Assembly (NCBI GenBank): GCA_030044775.1
Contig: JASICF010000136.1
Location: 1 to 7,721, forward strand
Direction of reading: 5' to 3'
Length of the DNA: 7,721 nucleotides
Origin: Candidatus Sulfotelmatobacter sp.
GTDB taxonomy: Bacteria > Acidobacteriota > Terriglobia > Terriglobales > Acidobacteriaceae
Part shown: positions 1 through 6,013 of the stretch, one piece after another
Position numbering within the stretch: the first letter of the stretch is position 1
How the letters are laid out: every line of letters begins with the position of its first letter
Program-made: the position numbers and the translations under genes
The notes under the pieces: model-generated
Told to the model about the DNA's origin: nothing
Database searches by the model: none
The model's input: the letters and a program-made list of their open reading frames with translations, nothing else

Positions 1-1
1 T

Positions 2-694
2 CTGATCGGCGCGCCTCCAGGGTATGTCGGCTACGAAGAGGGCGGCCAGCTGACCGAGCAGGTCCGCCGCCGTCCCTATTCGGTTGTGCTGTTCGATGAA
101 ATTGAGAAAGCACATCCGGATGTGTTCAATGTCATGCTGCAGATCATGGATGACGGCCGACTCACCGACGGCAAAGGCCGCGTGGTCGATTTCAAGAACA
201 CAATCATCATCATGACTTCGAATCTCGGCTCGAGTTATCTGCAAGCCGAGAACTTGCGCACGCCGGAAGACTTTGAAAAAGCCACAGAGCGGGTCACCGA
301 AACATTGCATCAGCATTTCCGGCCTGAGTTTTTGAATCGCGTCGACGACATCATCATCTTCCGCCCGCTCGGCAAAGAACAGTTAGTCAAGATTATCGAG
401 TTGCGCCTGGAAGATGTGCGCCGGTTGCTCGCTGATCGCAAGATATCGATCGAGCTGACGGATGCAGCCAAGGAGCTGCTCTTTACGCAGGGCTATGATG
501 CCAATTTCGGAGCACGCCCGCTAAAGCGTGCGATTCAGAAACTGGTGCAGGACCCGCTGGCGATGAAGATTCTGGATGGAGAAATCCTGCATGGAGACCA
601 TGTGATCATCGACGCCGATAAAAAAGCCGGCAAGTTGAAGTTCGAAGTCAGCAAGCGCGTGGGCGAAAAAGAGCCGGAAAAAGCGAAACGATAA
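2..694 (+). CDS. clpB: ClpB-type AAA+ disaggregase, C-terminal part (5' end outside the window)
   Basis: This is the C-terminal half of an Hsp100 disaggregase, which works with DnaK/DnaJ/GrpE to pull polypeptides out of aggregates in the cytoplasm. The frame is open from base 2. In order it shows the D2 pore loop (GYVGYEEGG, about nt 23-49), Walker B (VVLFDEIEKAH), the sensor-1 region (IIIMTSNLGS), the arginine-finger segment (FRPEFLNRVD) and sensor 2 (GARPLKRAI). The stretch between MTSNLGS and FRPEFLNR lacks the LGF/VGF loop with which ClpA, ClpC and ClpX dock on ClpP. This, with the ClpB-typical DDGRLTDGKGR sequence, favours ClpB over ClpC. The C-terminus ends in a Lys/Glu-rich tail slightly longer than that of E. 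coli ClpB. The N domain, D1 and the M domain lie upstream and cannot be judged. No hairpin terminator is visible just after the stop. Confidence 0.96.
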   Translation: MIGAPPGYVGYEEGGQLTEQVRRRPYSVVLFDEIEKAHPDVFNVMLQIMDDGRLTDGKGRVVDFKNTIIIMTSNLGSSYLQAENLRTPEDFEKATERVTETLHQHFRPEFLNRVDDIIIFRPLGKEQLVKIIELRLEDVRRLLADRKISIELTDAAKELLFTQGYDANFGARPLKRAIQKLVQDPLAMKILDGEILHGDHVIIDADKKAGKLKFEVSKRVGEKEPEKAKR

Positions 695-712
695 ATTTCG
701 GATTGGAAGCCT

Positions 713-937
713 TTAGGGTTCGCCTTTCCAGGAGCGGATGACCGTAAAGATCACGATCACACCAGCAACCAGCCCCAAGCAGCTCAATGGATGCTGGCTA
801 TTTGGCTGCAACCACGGAGACAGACACATGAACAAGACGAACAAGCCTATATCCAGCAGCCATCCTTCCCATGTCTGCGGGTGCCTGTAACCGGACCATC
901 GCCTGGGGCCATACCAGTAGCGAGGCGGGTGGTTCAT
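713..937 (-). CDS. small two-helix membrane protein, WYGPRR/TWEGW type
   Basis: This predicted 74-residue protein has a cytoplasm-like basic, aromatic N-terminus (RYWYGPRRWSGYRHPQTWEGW, in two parts: residues 6-18 and 19-26). Two hydrophobic segments follow, at about residues 27-43 and 51-68, and the protein ends in RSWKGEP. From memory, short proteins beginning with a W-[FY]-x-P-[KR]-R ... TW-x-GW signature and carrying two or three helices occur in many proteobacterial and acidobacterial genomes. No function is known to me. The frame stays open upstream to 1222 on this strand, but the added residues look non-coding and overlap ispD, so the ATG at 937 was preferred. In-frame alternatives are the TTG about ten codons upstream and the ATG at 1039. 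No Shine-Dalgarno precedes the ATG at 937. The gene converges with clpB (18 nt apart) and diverges from ispD. Confidence 0.68.
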   Translation of the reverse strand: MNHPPRYWYGPRRWSGYRHPQTWEGWLLDIGLFVLFMCLSPWLQPNSQHPLSCLGLVAGVIVIFTVIRSWKGEP

Positions 938-966
938 GAATGCAAGTGTGCAAAGGCCGCGATTCA

Positions 967-996
967 ATAGTAAAGATGCCGAACGTAACGGAGCAA
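967..996 (-). promoter_or_regulatory. weak candidate promoter for the small membrane protein
   Basis: Read on the minus strand, TTGCTC (996-991) and TACTAT (972-967) are 18 nt apart and lie about 30 nt upstream of the ATG at 937. The matches to sigma70 consensus are only 3/6 and 4/6. It is listed because it fits the position, and chance occurrence is quite possible. Confidence 0.22.
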
Positions 997-1039
997 ACCC
1001 GGTTCCAAGGTCACCTACCTTCCCGTGATCGTTCCGCAT

Positions 1040-1068
1040 TTGAACTCTTTTCCGCGCGCTCGTATACT
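1040..1068 (+). promoter_or_regulatory. sigma70-type promoter of ispDF, placed for a near-leaderless transcript
   Basis: TTGAAC (1040-1045) and TATACT (1063-1068) are separated by exactly 17 nt, matching the -35 and -10 consensus at 4/6 and 5/6. The expected transcription start, about 7 nt after the -10, is near 1075-1077. The ispD ATG is at 1080, so the leader would be about 3-5 nt and cannot hold a Shine-Dalgarno. TATACT also fits the TANNNT pattern known upstream of leaderless genes in other phyla. Confidence 0.62.
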
Positions 1069-1079
1069 TACACCCCGCG

Positions 1080-1817
1080 ATGAAGGTAATTGTCATCATT
1101 CCCGCGGCTGGGCTAGGCACTCGCATGGCGCCCGTTCCCGGCGCAAAAGCCAGGAATGCGCCACCCTCGAAGCAATTCACGGAGCTCGGCGGTACGCCGA
1201 TCCTGATCCACACCCTTCGCAAGTTCGCCTCCGTCGCAGCGGTTACTGAGATATGGATTGCACTGCGTGAGAACGAAATCGCTGGCTTTCGCTCGCGGGT
1301 GCAAAGCGAAGCTGCCGATATCCTGAAGAAGGATGTGGACTTTGTGATCGGCGGCGAACACCGTCAGCAATCGGTCGAGAATGCATTGCGAAAGATCTCA
1401 GCTGCCCCGGATGATATCGTTATCGTCCACGATGCGGTGCGCCCGTTCGCGACGCCCGAAATCATCGAAGAGGTCATTGAGGCGGCGCGGAAATATGGAG
1501 CTGCTATTGCCGGACTTCCTGCCGTCGACACGGTCAAGCAAGTCGAGCGTACCGCCGATGGCGCTCTGATCAAGGCAACCATTCCGCGCGCCAGCATCGT
1601 GATGGCGCAAACCCCGCAAGGTTTTCGTTACAGCGTCATCAAAAAAGCTTTCGACGAAGCCTCCGCCGATGGTTTCCTCGGCACCGACGAGGCTTCTCTG
1701 GTCGAGCGGTCGGGACACGAGGTTGCGGTGGTCATGGGGTCTCCACAAAACATTAAAATCACATCACCTTCCGACATGGACTTGGCGGAGTTCTATCTGC
1801 AATCTTCCCGCCGCTAG
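1080..1817 (+). CDS. ispD: 2-C-methyl-D-erythritol 4-phosphate cytidylyltransferase (IspD)
   Basis: IspD joins MEP and CTP to give CDP-methylerythritol and pyrophosphate, the third step of the non-mevalonate isoprenoid pathway, in the cytoplasm. The 245-residue protein has the full set of family motifs: PAAGLGTRM (8-16) with R15, SKQF (30-33) with K31, GGEHRQQSV (91-99), VHDAVRPF (116-123) with D118, AVDTVK (148-153), IPRASIVMAQTPQGF (168-182), GTDEASLVE (201-209) and NIKITSPSD (224-232) with K226. Length is normal. The ATG at 1080 is the only possible start, since the frame has no other start codon before the stop at 1041-1043 upstream. Oddly, the nucleotide-binding loop between R15 and K31 is about nine residues longer than in E. 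coli (R20 to K27). ispF follows 3 nt after the stop. Translation probably starts on a leaderless or very short 5' end. Confidence 0.97.
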   Translation: MKVIVIIPAAGLGTRMAPVPGAKARNAPPSKQFTELGGTPILIHTLRKFASVAAVTEIWIALRENEIAGFRSRVQSEAADILKKDVDFVIGGEHRQQSVENALRKISAAPDDIVIVHDAVRPFATPEIIEEVIEAARKYGAAIAGLPAVDTVKQVERTADGALIKATIPRASIVMAQTPQGFRYSVIKKAFDEASADGFLGTDEASLVERSGHEVAVVMGSPQNIKITSPSDMDLAEFYLQSSRR

Positions 1818-1820
1818 CGC

Positions 1821-2342
1821 ATGCCCACCAAACACAGACCGACGATGCGTATCGGCTACGGCTTCGATTCGCACGAGTTTCGTCCTGGAATTCCCCTGAA
1901 AATCGGTGGTATGACTTTGCCGCACGACAAAGGCCTTGGTGGACATTCTGATGGCGACGTTCTGCTCCACGCCATCACCGATGCTTTGCTCGGGGCAATT
2001 GCTGCTCCTGATATCGGCGCACTTTTCCCTCCGTCGGATCCCAAATGGAATGGCGCCGATTCTGTCATCTTTCTGCGTGAAGCGCTCCGGCGAACGCGTG
2101 ATGCAAAATATGCCGTCGCAAATGTTGACGCGAGTCTTATCCTCGCCGCTCCGAAGATCGGCCCTCACACCGCAGCGATTCGCGCCCGCATTGCAGATTT
2201 ACTGGCCATCCCGGCCGATTGTGTTGGCCTCAAGGCGAAGACTCCGGAAGGGTTGAATCTGGAAAATGCCGCGATCGCGCACGTGGTTGTCCTTTTGGAG
2301 GCGGGCAAGCCGGCTCCAACGAAGAAGAGGAAGAAAAGGTAA
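1821..2342 (+). CDS. ispF: 2-C-methyl-D-erythritol 2,4-cyclodiphosphate synthase (IspF)
   Basis: IspF cyclises CDP-methylerythritol 2-phosphate to MEcPP with release of CMP. It is a zinc-dependent homotrimer acting two steps after IspD in the MEP pathway. Visible motifs are GYGFDSHEF (12-20) with metal ligands D16 and H18, GGHSDGDVLLHAITDALL (40-57) with the third ligand H50, DIGALFP (64-70), VDASLILAAPK (102-112) and KAKTPEGLN (138-146). The intervening IspE is not in the window. With the ATG at 1821 the protein is 173 residues. The ATG at 1845 would give 165 residues and put the metal ligands at 8, 10 and 42, exactly the E. coli numbering, so it is a serious alternative start; neither has a clear Shine-Dalgarno. 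The C-terminus is an unusual basic tail, PAPTKKRKKR. Spacing of 3 nt from ispD implies co-transcription and probably translational coupling. Confidence 0.96.
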   Translation: MPTKHRPTMRIGYGFDSHEFRPGIPLKIGGMTLPHDKGLGGHSDGDVLLHAITDALLGAIAAPDIGALFPPSDPKWNGADSVIFLREALRRTRDAKYAVANVDASLILAAPKIGPHTAAIRARIADLLAIPADCVGLKAKTPEGLNLENAAIAHVVVLLEAGKPAPTKKRKKR

Positions 2343-2358
2343 GCTTGTCAATTCGCGT

Positions 2359-3108
2359 TCACTTTCCCGCGGCGCGAACAAATGCGCGGAAGATTGCTCG
2401 AGACGCCTCGTCGTCATCCACCGAGCGCTCTGGATGCCACTGCACCGCCAGCACGAAATGAGCCCCGTCCCTGCCTTCGAGCGCTTCAGTGATCCCATCG
2501 TCCGGGCAGCGGGCAACCACGCGCAGGCCTTCGCCGACTGTATCGGCCGATTGATGGTGCGAGGAATTGACTGGCAGCTTCGCTTGGGCTCCGGATTGCT
2601 TCCGGTCACTAGATAGAATCTCGGCAAGCCTCGAATCCTTTTCCAGCGCAACCTCGTGCGCAACGGCGACTTTTCTTCCCGCATCATGATTTACCCGTGT
2701 GCGCAGGTCTACCGGCAAAAAATCCGGAATGTGCTGAATCAGCGATCCTCCCCGGAAAACGTTCAGGCTCTGCAAGCCGTAGCAGATGCCAAGCACCGGC
2801 TTCCCCAGGTAATACGCATTTTCGAGCAGAAATTCGTCCACCGCCTCTCGCCGCTGATCCGCTTCGGCAGTATGCGGGGATCGCTCGGCCTCAAATTTCA
2901 CCGGATTCACATCGGCTTTGCTGCCAGGCAACAGAAATCCGTCGCAGCCGCTAACCAACTTCCTCAATTCTTCCCGGCCTAAGTCGAGCGGAATGCGGAC
3001 GGCTTCGCCATCTGCCAGCGCAACGGCGCGCTCGTATTGCGGAATCGCCCTCTCGGCGTATTCGAGATCAAGCGAGTGCGGCATGGGAATCGCGATTCGG
3101 GGGGGCAT
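2359..3108 (-). CDS. class I glutamine amidotransferase-like gamma-glutamyl hydrolase (PuuD/peptidase C26 type)
   Basis: This 249-residue protein has the whole class I amidotransferase-like hydrolase fold. An N-terminal RIAIP strand is followed by FLLPGSKADVNP (58-69), the nucleophile elbow VLGICYGLQSLNV (105-117) with Cys109, RGGSLIQHI (119-127), VNSSHHQSADTV (180-191) and WHPERS (224-229) with His225 and Glu227. The Cys-His-Glu triad is therefore complete. The family hydrolyses gamma-glutamyl amides such as gamma-glutamyl-GABA; the actual substrate here cannot be read from sequence. Most relatives have GICRG at the elbow and PGGxDxxP at the first loop; this one has GICYG and PGSKADVNP. The ATG at 3108 starts 1 nt after the stop of the upstream membrane protein (TGATATG), suggesting translational coupling, and is followed by seven C. 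The frame is open upstream to 3219 and beyond, but those residues look non-homologous. Confidence 0.88.
   Translation of the reverse strand: MPPRIAIPMPHSLDLEYAERAIPQYERAVALADGEAVRIPLDLGREELRKLVSGCDGFLLPGSKADVNPVKFEAERSPHTAEADQRREAVDEFLLENAYYLGKPVLGICYGLQSLNVFRGGSLIQHIPDFLPVDLRTRVNHDAGRKVAVAHEVALEKDSRLAEILSSDRKQSGAQAKLPVNSSHHQSADTVGEGLRVVARCPDDGITEALEGRDGAHFVLAVQWHPERSVDDDEASRAIFRAFVRAAGK
3099..3105. repeat. homopolymeric C7 tract (minus strand) directly after the amidotransferase start codon
   Basis: Seven consecutive G on the plus strand read as ATG followed by seven C on the coding strand, encoding Met-Pro-Pro-Arg. A length change here would put the start codon out of frame with the rest of the gene. 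Confidence 0.9.
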
Positions 3109-3109
3109 A

Positions 3110-3430
3110 TCAGTTTGCAATTCTCGAACGCGTCTCGCCGCTGACCCTCGCGATGCCCAGCAGAGTTTTTGATTGGAGGAAATGGCGAATCTCGACGATG
3201 AACGAGACCACACAAACAACCGCCCCCCCCACTAGGGCAACCGGCACGGCTATCTGACGGTACGCGATCCGCATGTCGGGATGAGTGTGGTGCAGGGCTG
3301 CCACCGCGCAGGTACCGACGATCCCCAGCAGCAAGCTGATGGCGAACAAGAGCAGCGTGCCGATGAAAGTCATCACCGCGACCCGAAAGGGAATCGCGTA
3401 CCAGCGGGGCGGGTGTGGCGGCGAAGCCAT
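3110..3430 (-). CDS. two-helix membrane protein of unknown function
   Basis: This 106-residue protein opens with a Pro-rich stretch and an RWYAIPFR motif (9-16). A long hydrophobic segment spans about residues 17-45, then a polar His-containing loop (HHTHPDMRIAYRQ, 47-59), a second hydrophobic segment at about 60-79 and a basic C-terminal tail. No catalytic motif is recognisable; I have no function for it. The ATG at 3430 is the only ATG possible, because a stop codon lies four codons upstream. No strong Shine-Dalgarno is present. The gene lies 46 nt downstream of the kinase gene and 1 nt upstream of the amidotransferase, so the three probably share a transcript. Codons 67-70 (VGGA) contain a run of eight G. 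The second hydrophobic helix continues in frame across the run, so the frame shown is intact. Confidence 0.72.
   Translation of the reverse strand: MASPPHPPRWYAIPFRVAVMTFIGTLLLFAISLLLGIVGTCAVAALHHTHPDMRIAYRQIAVPVALVGGAVVCVVSFIVEIRHFLQSKTLLGIARVSGETRSRIAN
3223..3230. repeat. homopolymeric G8 tract (minus strand) inside the membrane-protein gene
   Basis: Eight consecutive C on the plus strand read as eight G on the coding strand, covering the end of a Val codon, two Gly codons and the first base of an Ala codon. Loss of one G would move the reading frame into that of the downstream amidotransferase gene, which is open from here to its own ATG. Confidence 0.9.
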
Positions 3431-3476
3431 GTATCTAGGCTACACCATGGCATCGTCTCCGAGGCAGAACCGGTGC

Positions 3477-5879
3477 TCACTGCGGCAGGCCGATCCGGCG
3501 CAACAGGTCCGCGTAGCGGGGGTCAGAGCGGACGTTGTCGAGCATCGGGTCAACCTTGATCAGAAACAGTTGAGTTCGGCCGGGAAAAGCCTTTTCCAGC
3601 TCCGCGAATGCGGCATTTTTGTCACCTAGCAATGCATAGTCGTCGGCGGCATCACCATAATCCCCATCGGCATCCTCCTCTCTTGCATACTCCCTGGCGA
3701 ATGCCGCATAACCTGACTGATTGAAAACCTGTTTTAGCTTCTCTGCACGGGCATCGCGCCCGCTGAGGTGCTCGTACCTGAGGTACTGCTCCACGGCTTT
3801 GCTGTAGTCCCCCATCTGCTCGTACCCGTAACCGAGGGTAGCTATGGCGTGGGTATTGCCTGGATCGATCTCCAAGGTTTTATTCGCCTGCTGGATCGCA
3901 CGGTTGCTTTCGTGGGACATCCAATAGAGCTGGGCGAGAGCCCAGTTATATTCGACCGAAATAGGATCGAGTTCCACGGCCTTAGCACATTCCGCCTGCG
4001 CGTTCTGCAGTCTGCCCATGTCAGCCTCAAACCAGGAAGAAACTTCATGGGCATAGGCTGAATTGGGGTCAAGGGCCAGGGCAGTGCCAGCTTCCTGTTC
4101 CGCCTCGGAAAAGTTCCAGAAGTATAAAAGATCGACAAAGGCCAATGAGATGTGAGACTCAGGAATCTGACTGTCGTGCTCTAAAGCCTTGCGCGCTGCC
4201 GACTGCGCTTTATCAAACGGAAGACGTCCTGGGACGTAACCGAAGTATCCCTGCATCGTAGAAGCATCTGCCAGCCCTGCATAAGCACCTGCGTAGTTCG
4301 GGTCTCGTGCAATCGCCTGCTCGAAAAGGCCAACCGCAGCCTCCAGATCCACCGCCTCAAACTTGTCGAAATGGTATCGCCCCTTCAAATAAAGCTGATA
4401 CGCTTCGGCGTCTCTGGTGCCCGCCTGGGCAAGGCTGTCACGCACGCCCCCGGCTAGCTGGGGCCGCAATTGGCCAGCAACATCACGGGTGATGGCACCT
4501 TGCAGAAGCGAGGCATCGATGGAACTGCGCTTGTATCGTTGGCCCCAGAGTTGAGCTCCAGTTGCGACATTCACCAACTCTGTTTCAATATCCAGCTCGT
4601 CACCGTGCTCAACTACGTGTCCGGTCAGCACGGCGTCGACATGTAGCTCGCGCCCAACGCCTTGCGGATCGTCCTGCCGCGATTTGTAGTGAGAGACGGT
4701 ACTCCGAGCCATCACCTGGAGGTTCGGAAGCCGAGAAAGGGAATTAGTAATTTCCTCAGAGATGCCTTCGCCGAGGTAATCCATTTCGGGGTCTTTGCTC
4801 GCATTCGCAAACGGCAGCACCGCTATCGAATGGATTGGCGCAGCATCGGTTCTGCGGGAGCGAAGCGTGCGCCATGCCAGAAACGCAGATCCCACAAGAA
4901 CGACCGCTGCTGCAACTGCGACGACTCCCCGCAATCTTCGGCGCGAGGCTATCCGCGTTCCCGCTTCTGCTACCGTCGCTGCAATCTTCCCGCTCTCCGT
5001 ATCTCGCCTCAGCCGTTGCAGGTCAGCTCTCATCTCTCCGGCGCTCTGATAACGCAGGTTCCGATCCTTCTCCAACGCCTTGTGAATGATGTCTTCCAGC
5101 TTGCTTGGCAAATCGGGATTCAGCCGCACCGGTGGTACCGGATGGCGCTCCAGAATGGCATTAAAGATCAATCCTGAGCTCTCGCCCCGAAACGGCAACT
5201 GCCCAGTCGCCATCTCGTACAGCACCGCCCCAAACGAGAACAGATCAGTTCGCGAATCCAGTTCCTTTGCCCGTACTTGCTCCGGCGACATGTATGCCAC
5301 TGTTCCCAGCGCACTCCCGGGACTCGTCAGCTGTTCCGGCGACTCGATGGTCGGGGCGCTCATGGCGATGCTCTCGGGCTTCAGCGTGATCTTGGCTAGC
5401 CCGAAATCGAGAATCTTTGCCTGTTCTCGGTTCGTCACGAAGATGTTCGCGGGCTTGATGTCGCGATGAACGGTGCCCTTCGCATGGGCCGCGTCCAGAG
5501 CGTCAGCGATCTGGATACCAAGATCGAGCACCGTCTCGACCTCCAGCGGCTTGCCCGCGATCCGATGCCGGAGCGTCTGGCCCTCGAGGAGTTCCATCGC
5601 TATGAAGGTGCGCCCATCGGCTTCGTCGATTTCGTAGATAGTGCAGATATTCGGGTGATTGAGGGAAGACGCTGCCTTGGCCTCGCGCTGGAAGCGGCTG
5701 AGGGCTTGCGCATCGTGGGCAAGTTCGTCGGGAAGAAATTTCAGAGCGACATGGCGGCCAAGCTTCAAGTCCTCCGCTTCATACACGACGCCCATGCCTC
5801 CGCCACCGATCCTGTTAAGGATGCGGTAATGGGAAACCGTCGTCTGCCCCACGGGTTGGGAGGACGTGGTCACTGGCAA
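3477..5879 (-). CDS. transmembrane serine/threonine protein kinase with TolB/FlgO-like domain and TPR repeats
   Basis: This 800-residue Hanks-type kinase phosphorylates Ser/Thr on unknown targets. The kinase domain spans about residues 18-290: glycine loop IGGGGMGVVY (24-33), VALK Lys47, helix-C Glu66, HRDIKPAN (138-145) with Asp140, DFGLAK (158-163) and GTVAYMSPEQ (192-201), so all catalytic residues are present. One hydrophobic helix follows at about 317-336. Residues 348-450 (SIAVLPFANAS, YLGEGISEEI, VDAVLTGHV, LWGQRYKRS) match the TolB-N/FlgO-like region of such kinases, and about 490-760 form TPR repeats (for example AIARDPNYAGAYAGLA, ALDPNSAYA, VELDPISVEYNWA). The kinase should be cytoplasmic and the TPR part outside the inner membrane, as in a sensor. 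The start is uncertain: TTG at 5879, GTG at 5873 or GTG at 5852; a stop lies just upstream and none has a Shine-Dalgarno. It heads a probable operon with the next two genes. Confidence 0.95.
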   Translation of the reverse strand: MPVTTSSQPVGQTTVSHYRILNRIGGGGMGVVYEAEDLKLGRHVALKFLPDELAHDAQALSRFQREAKAASSLNHPNICTIYEIDEADGRTFIAMELLEGQTLRHRIAGKPLEVETVLDLGIQIADALDAAHAKGTVHRDIKPANIFVTNREQAKILDFGLAKITLKPESIAMSAPTIESPEQLTSPGSALGTVAYMSPEQVRAKELDSRTDLFSFGAVLYEMATGQLPFRGESSGLIFNAILERHPVPPVRLNPDLPSKLEDIIHKALEKDRNLRYQSAGEMRADLQRLRRDTESGKIAATVAEAGTRIASRRRLRGVVAVAAAVVLVGSAFLAWRTLRSRRTDAAPIHSIAVLPFANASKDPEMDYLGEGISEEITNSLSRLPNLQVMARSTVSHYKSRQDDPQGVGRELHVDAVLTGHVVEHGDELDIETELVNVATGAQLWGQRYKRSSIDASLLQGAITRDVAGQLRPQLAGGVRDSLAQAGTRDAEAYQLYLKGRYHFDKFEAVDLEAAVGLFEQAIARDPNYAGAYAGLADASTMQGYFGYVPGRLPFDKAQSAARKALEHDSQIPESHISLAFVDLLYFWNFSEAEQEAGTALALDPNSAYAHEVSSWFEADMGRLQNAQAECAKAVELDPISVEYNWALAQLYWMSHESNRAIQQANKTLEIDPGNTHAIATLGYGYEQMGDYSKAVEQYLRYEHLSGRDARAEKLKQVFNQSGYAAFAREYAREEDADGDYGDAADDYALLGDKNAAFAELEKAFPGRTQLFLIKVDPMLDNVRSDPRYADLLRRIGLPQ

Positions 5880-5914
5880 AACATGTTAGGTGTGAGGGAA
5901 GGGAAGGTCAACGG

Positions 5915-5946
5915 ATTGTATCGTCCGGTAGTGGTCGTCAGTTCAA
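5915..5946 (-). promoter_or_regulatory. weak candidate promoter of the kinase gene
   Basis: On the minus strand TTGAAC (5946-5941, the same -35 hexamer as at ispD) and TACAAT (5920-5915, 5/6 match) lie upstream of the kinase start. The spacing is 20 nt, which is longer than the usual 16-18, so the assignment is weak. Confidence 0.28.
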
Positions 5947-5975
5947 AGCGATCCACCACCTGCCTCCACCGCCAT

Positions 5976-5991
5976 GCCCTGGACCCAGGGC
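5976..5991. promoter_or_regulatory. 7-2-7 inverted repeat in the divergent spacer, possible operator
   Basis: GCCCTGG-AC-CCAGGGC is a perfect inverted repeat with arms of 7 and a spacer of 2. It lies in the 134-nt region (5880-6013) between the divergent kinase and 245-residue-protein genes, just upstream of a TATAAA at 5999-6004. A dyad there could bind a dimeric regulator; a chance GC-rich palindrome is the alternative. The rest of the spacer shows no recognisable site beyond the weak promoter-like hexamers. Confidence 0.35.
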
Positions 5992-5998
5992 GCTGGTG

Positions 5999-6008
5999 TA
6001 TAAAAGAG
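5999..6008 (+). promoter_or_regulatory. TATAAA -10-like box overlapping an AAAGAG Shine-Dalgarno-like sequence
   Basis: TATAAA (5999-6004) stands 9 nt before the ATG at 6014 and could serve as a -10 for a leaderless transcript, although no -35 is visible at the right distance. The overlapping AAAGAG (6003-6008) sits 5 nt before the same ATG and could instead be a modest ribosome binding site. The sequence alone does not decide between the two. Confidence 0.3.
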
Positions 6009-6013
6009 CAAGG

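Noticed and set aside
695..730. Possible terminator after clpB
   Set aside because: The GCCTTT-AGGGTTC-GCCTTT sequence is a direct repeat, not an inverted one, and no T-run follows.
938..1222. Upstream extension of the small minus-strand membrane protein to 169 residues
   Set aside because: The extra residues overlap ispD and its promoter and have no sensible protein character. The recognisable WYGPRR/TWEGW N-terminus starts right after the ATG at 937.
2199..2687. Minus-strand open frame of 162 residues across the ispF/hydrolase junction
   Set aside because: It overlaps both well-supported genes in the wrong frame and lacks family features.
3109..3219. Upstream extension of the hydrolase by 37 residues
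   Set aside because: The extension overlaps the membrane-protein gene and reads as its out-of-frame shadow (Ser/Arg-rich). Family members start near the RIAIP strand, so the ATG at 3108 fits.
3223..3230. Frameshifted pseudogene reading of the membrane protein at the G8 tract
   Set aside because: The second hydrophobic helix continues in frame across the tract and the stop lies just before the next start codon, so the gene is intact as sequenced.
4662..5177. Plus-strand open frame of 171 residues inside the kinase gene
   Set aside because: It is antisense to a kinase with complete motifs, with Arg/Ser/Pro-rich composition typical of a shadow frame.
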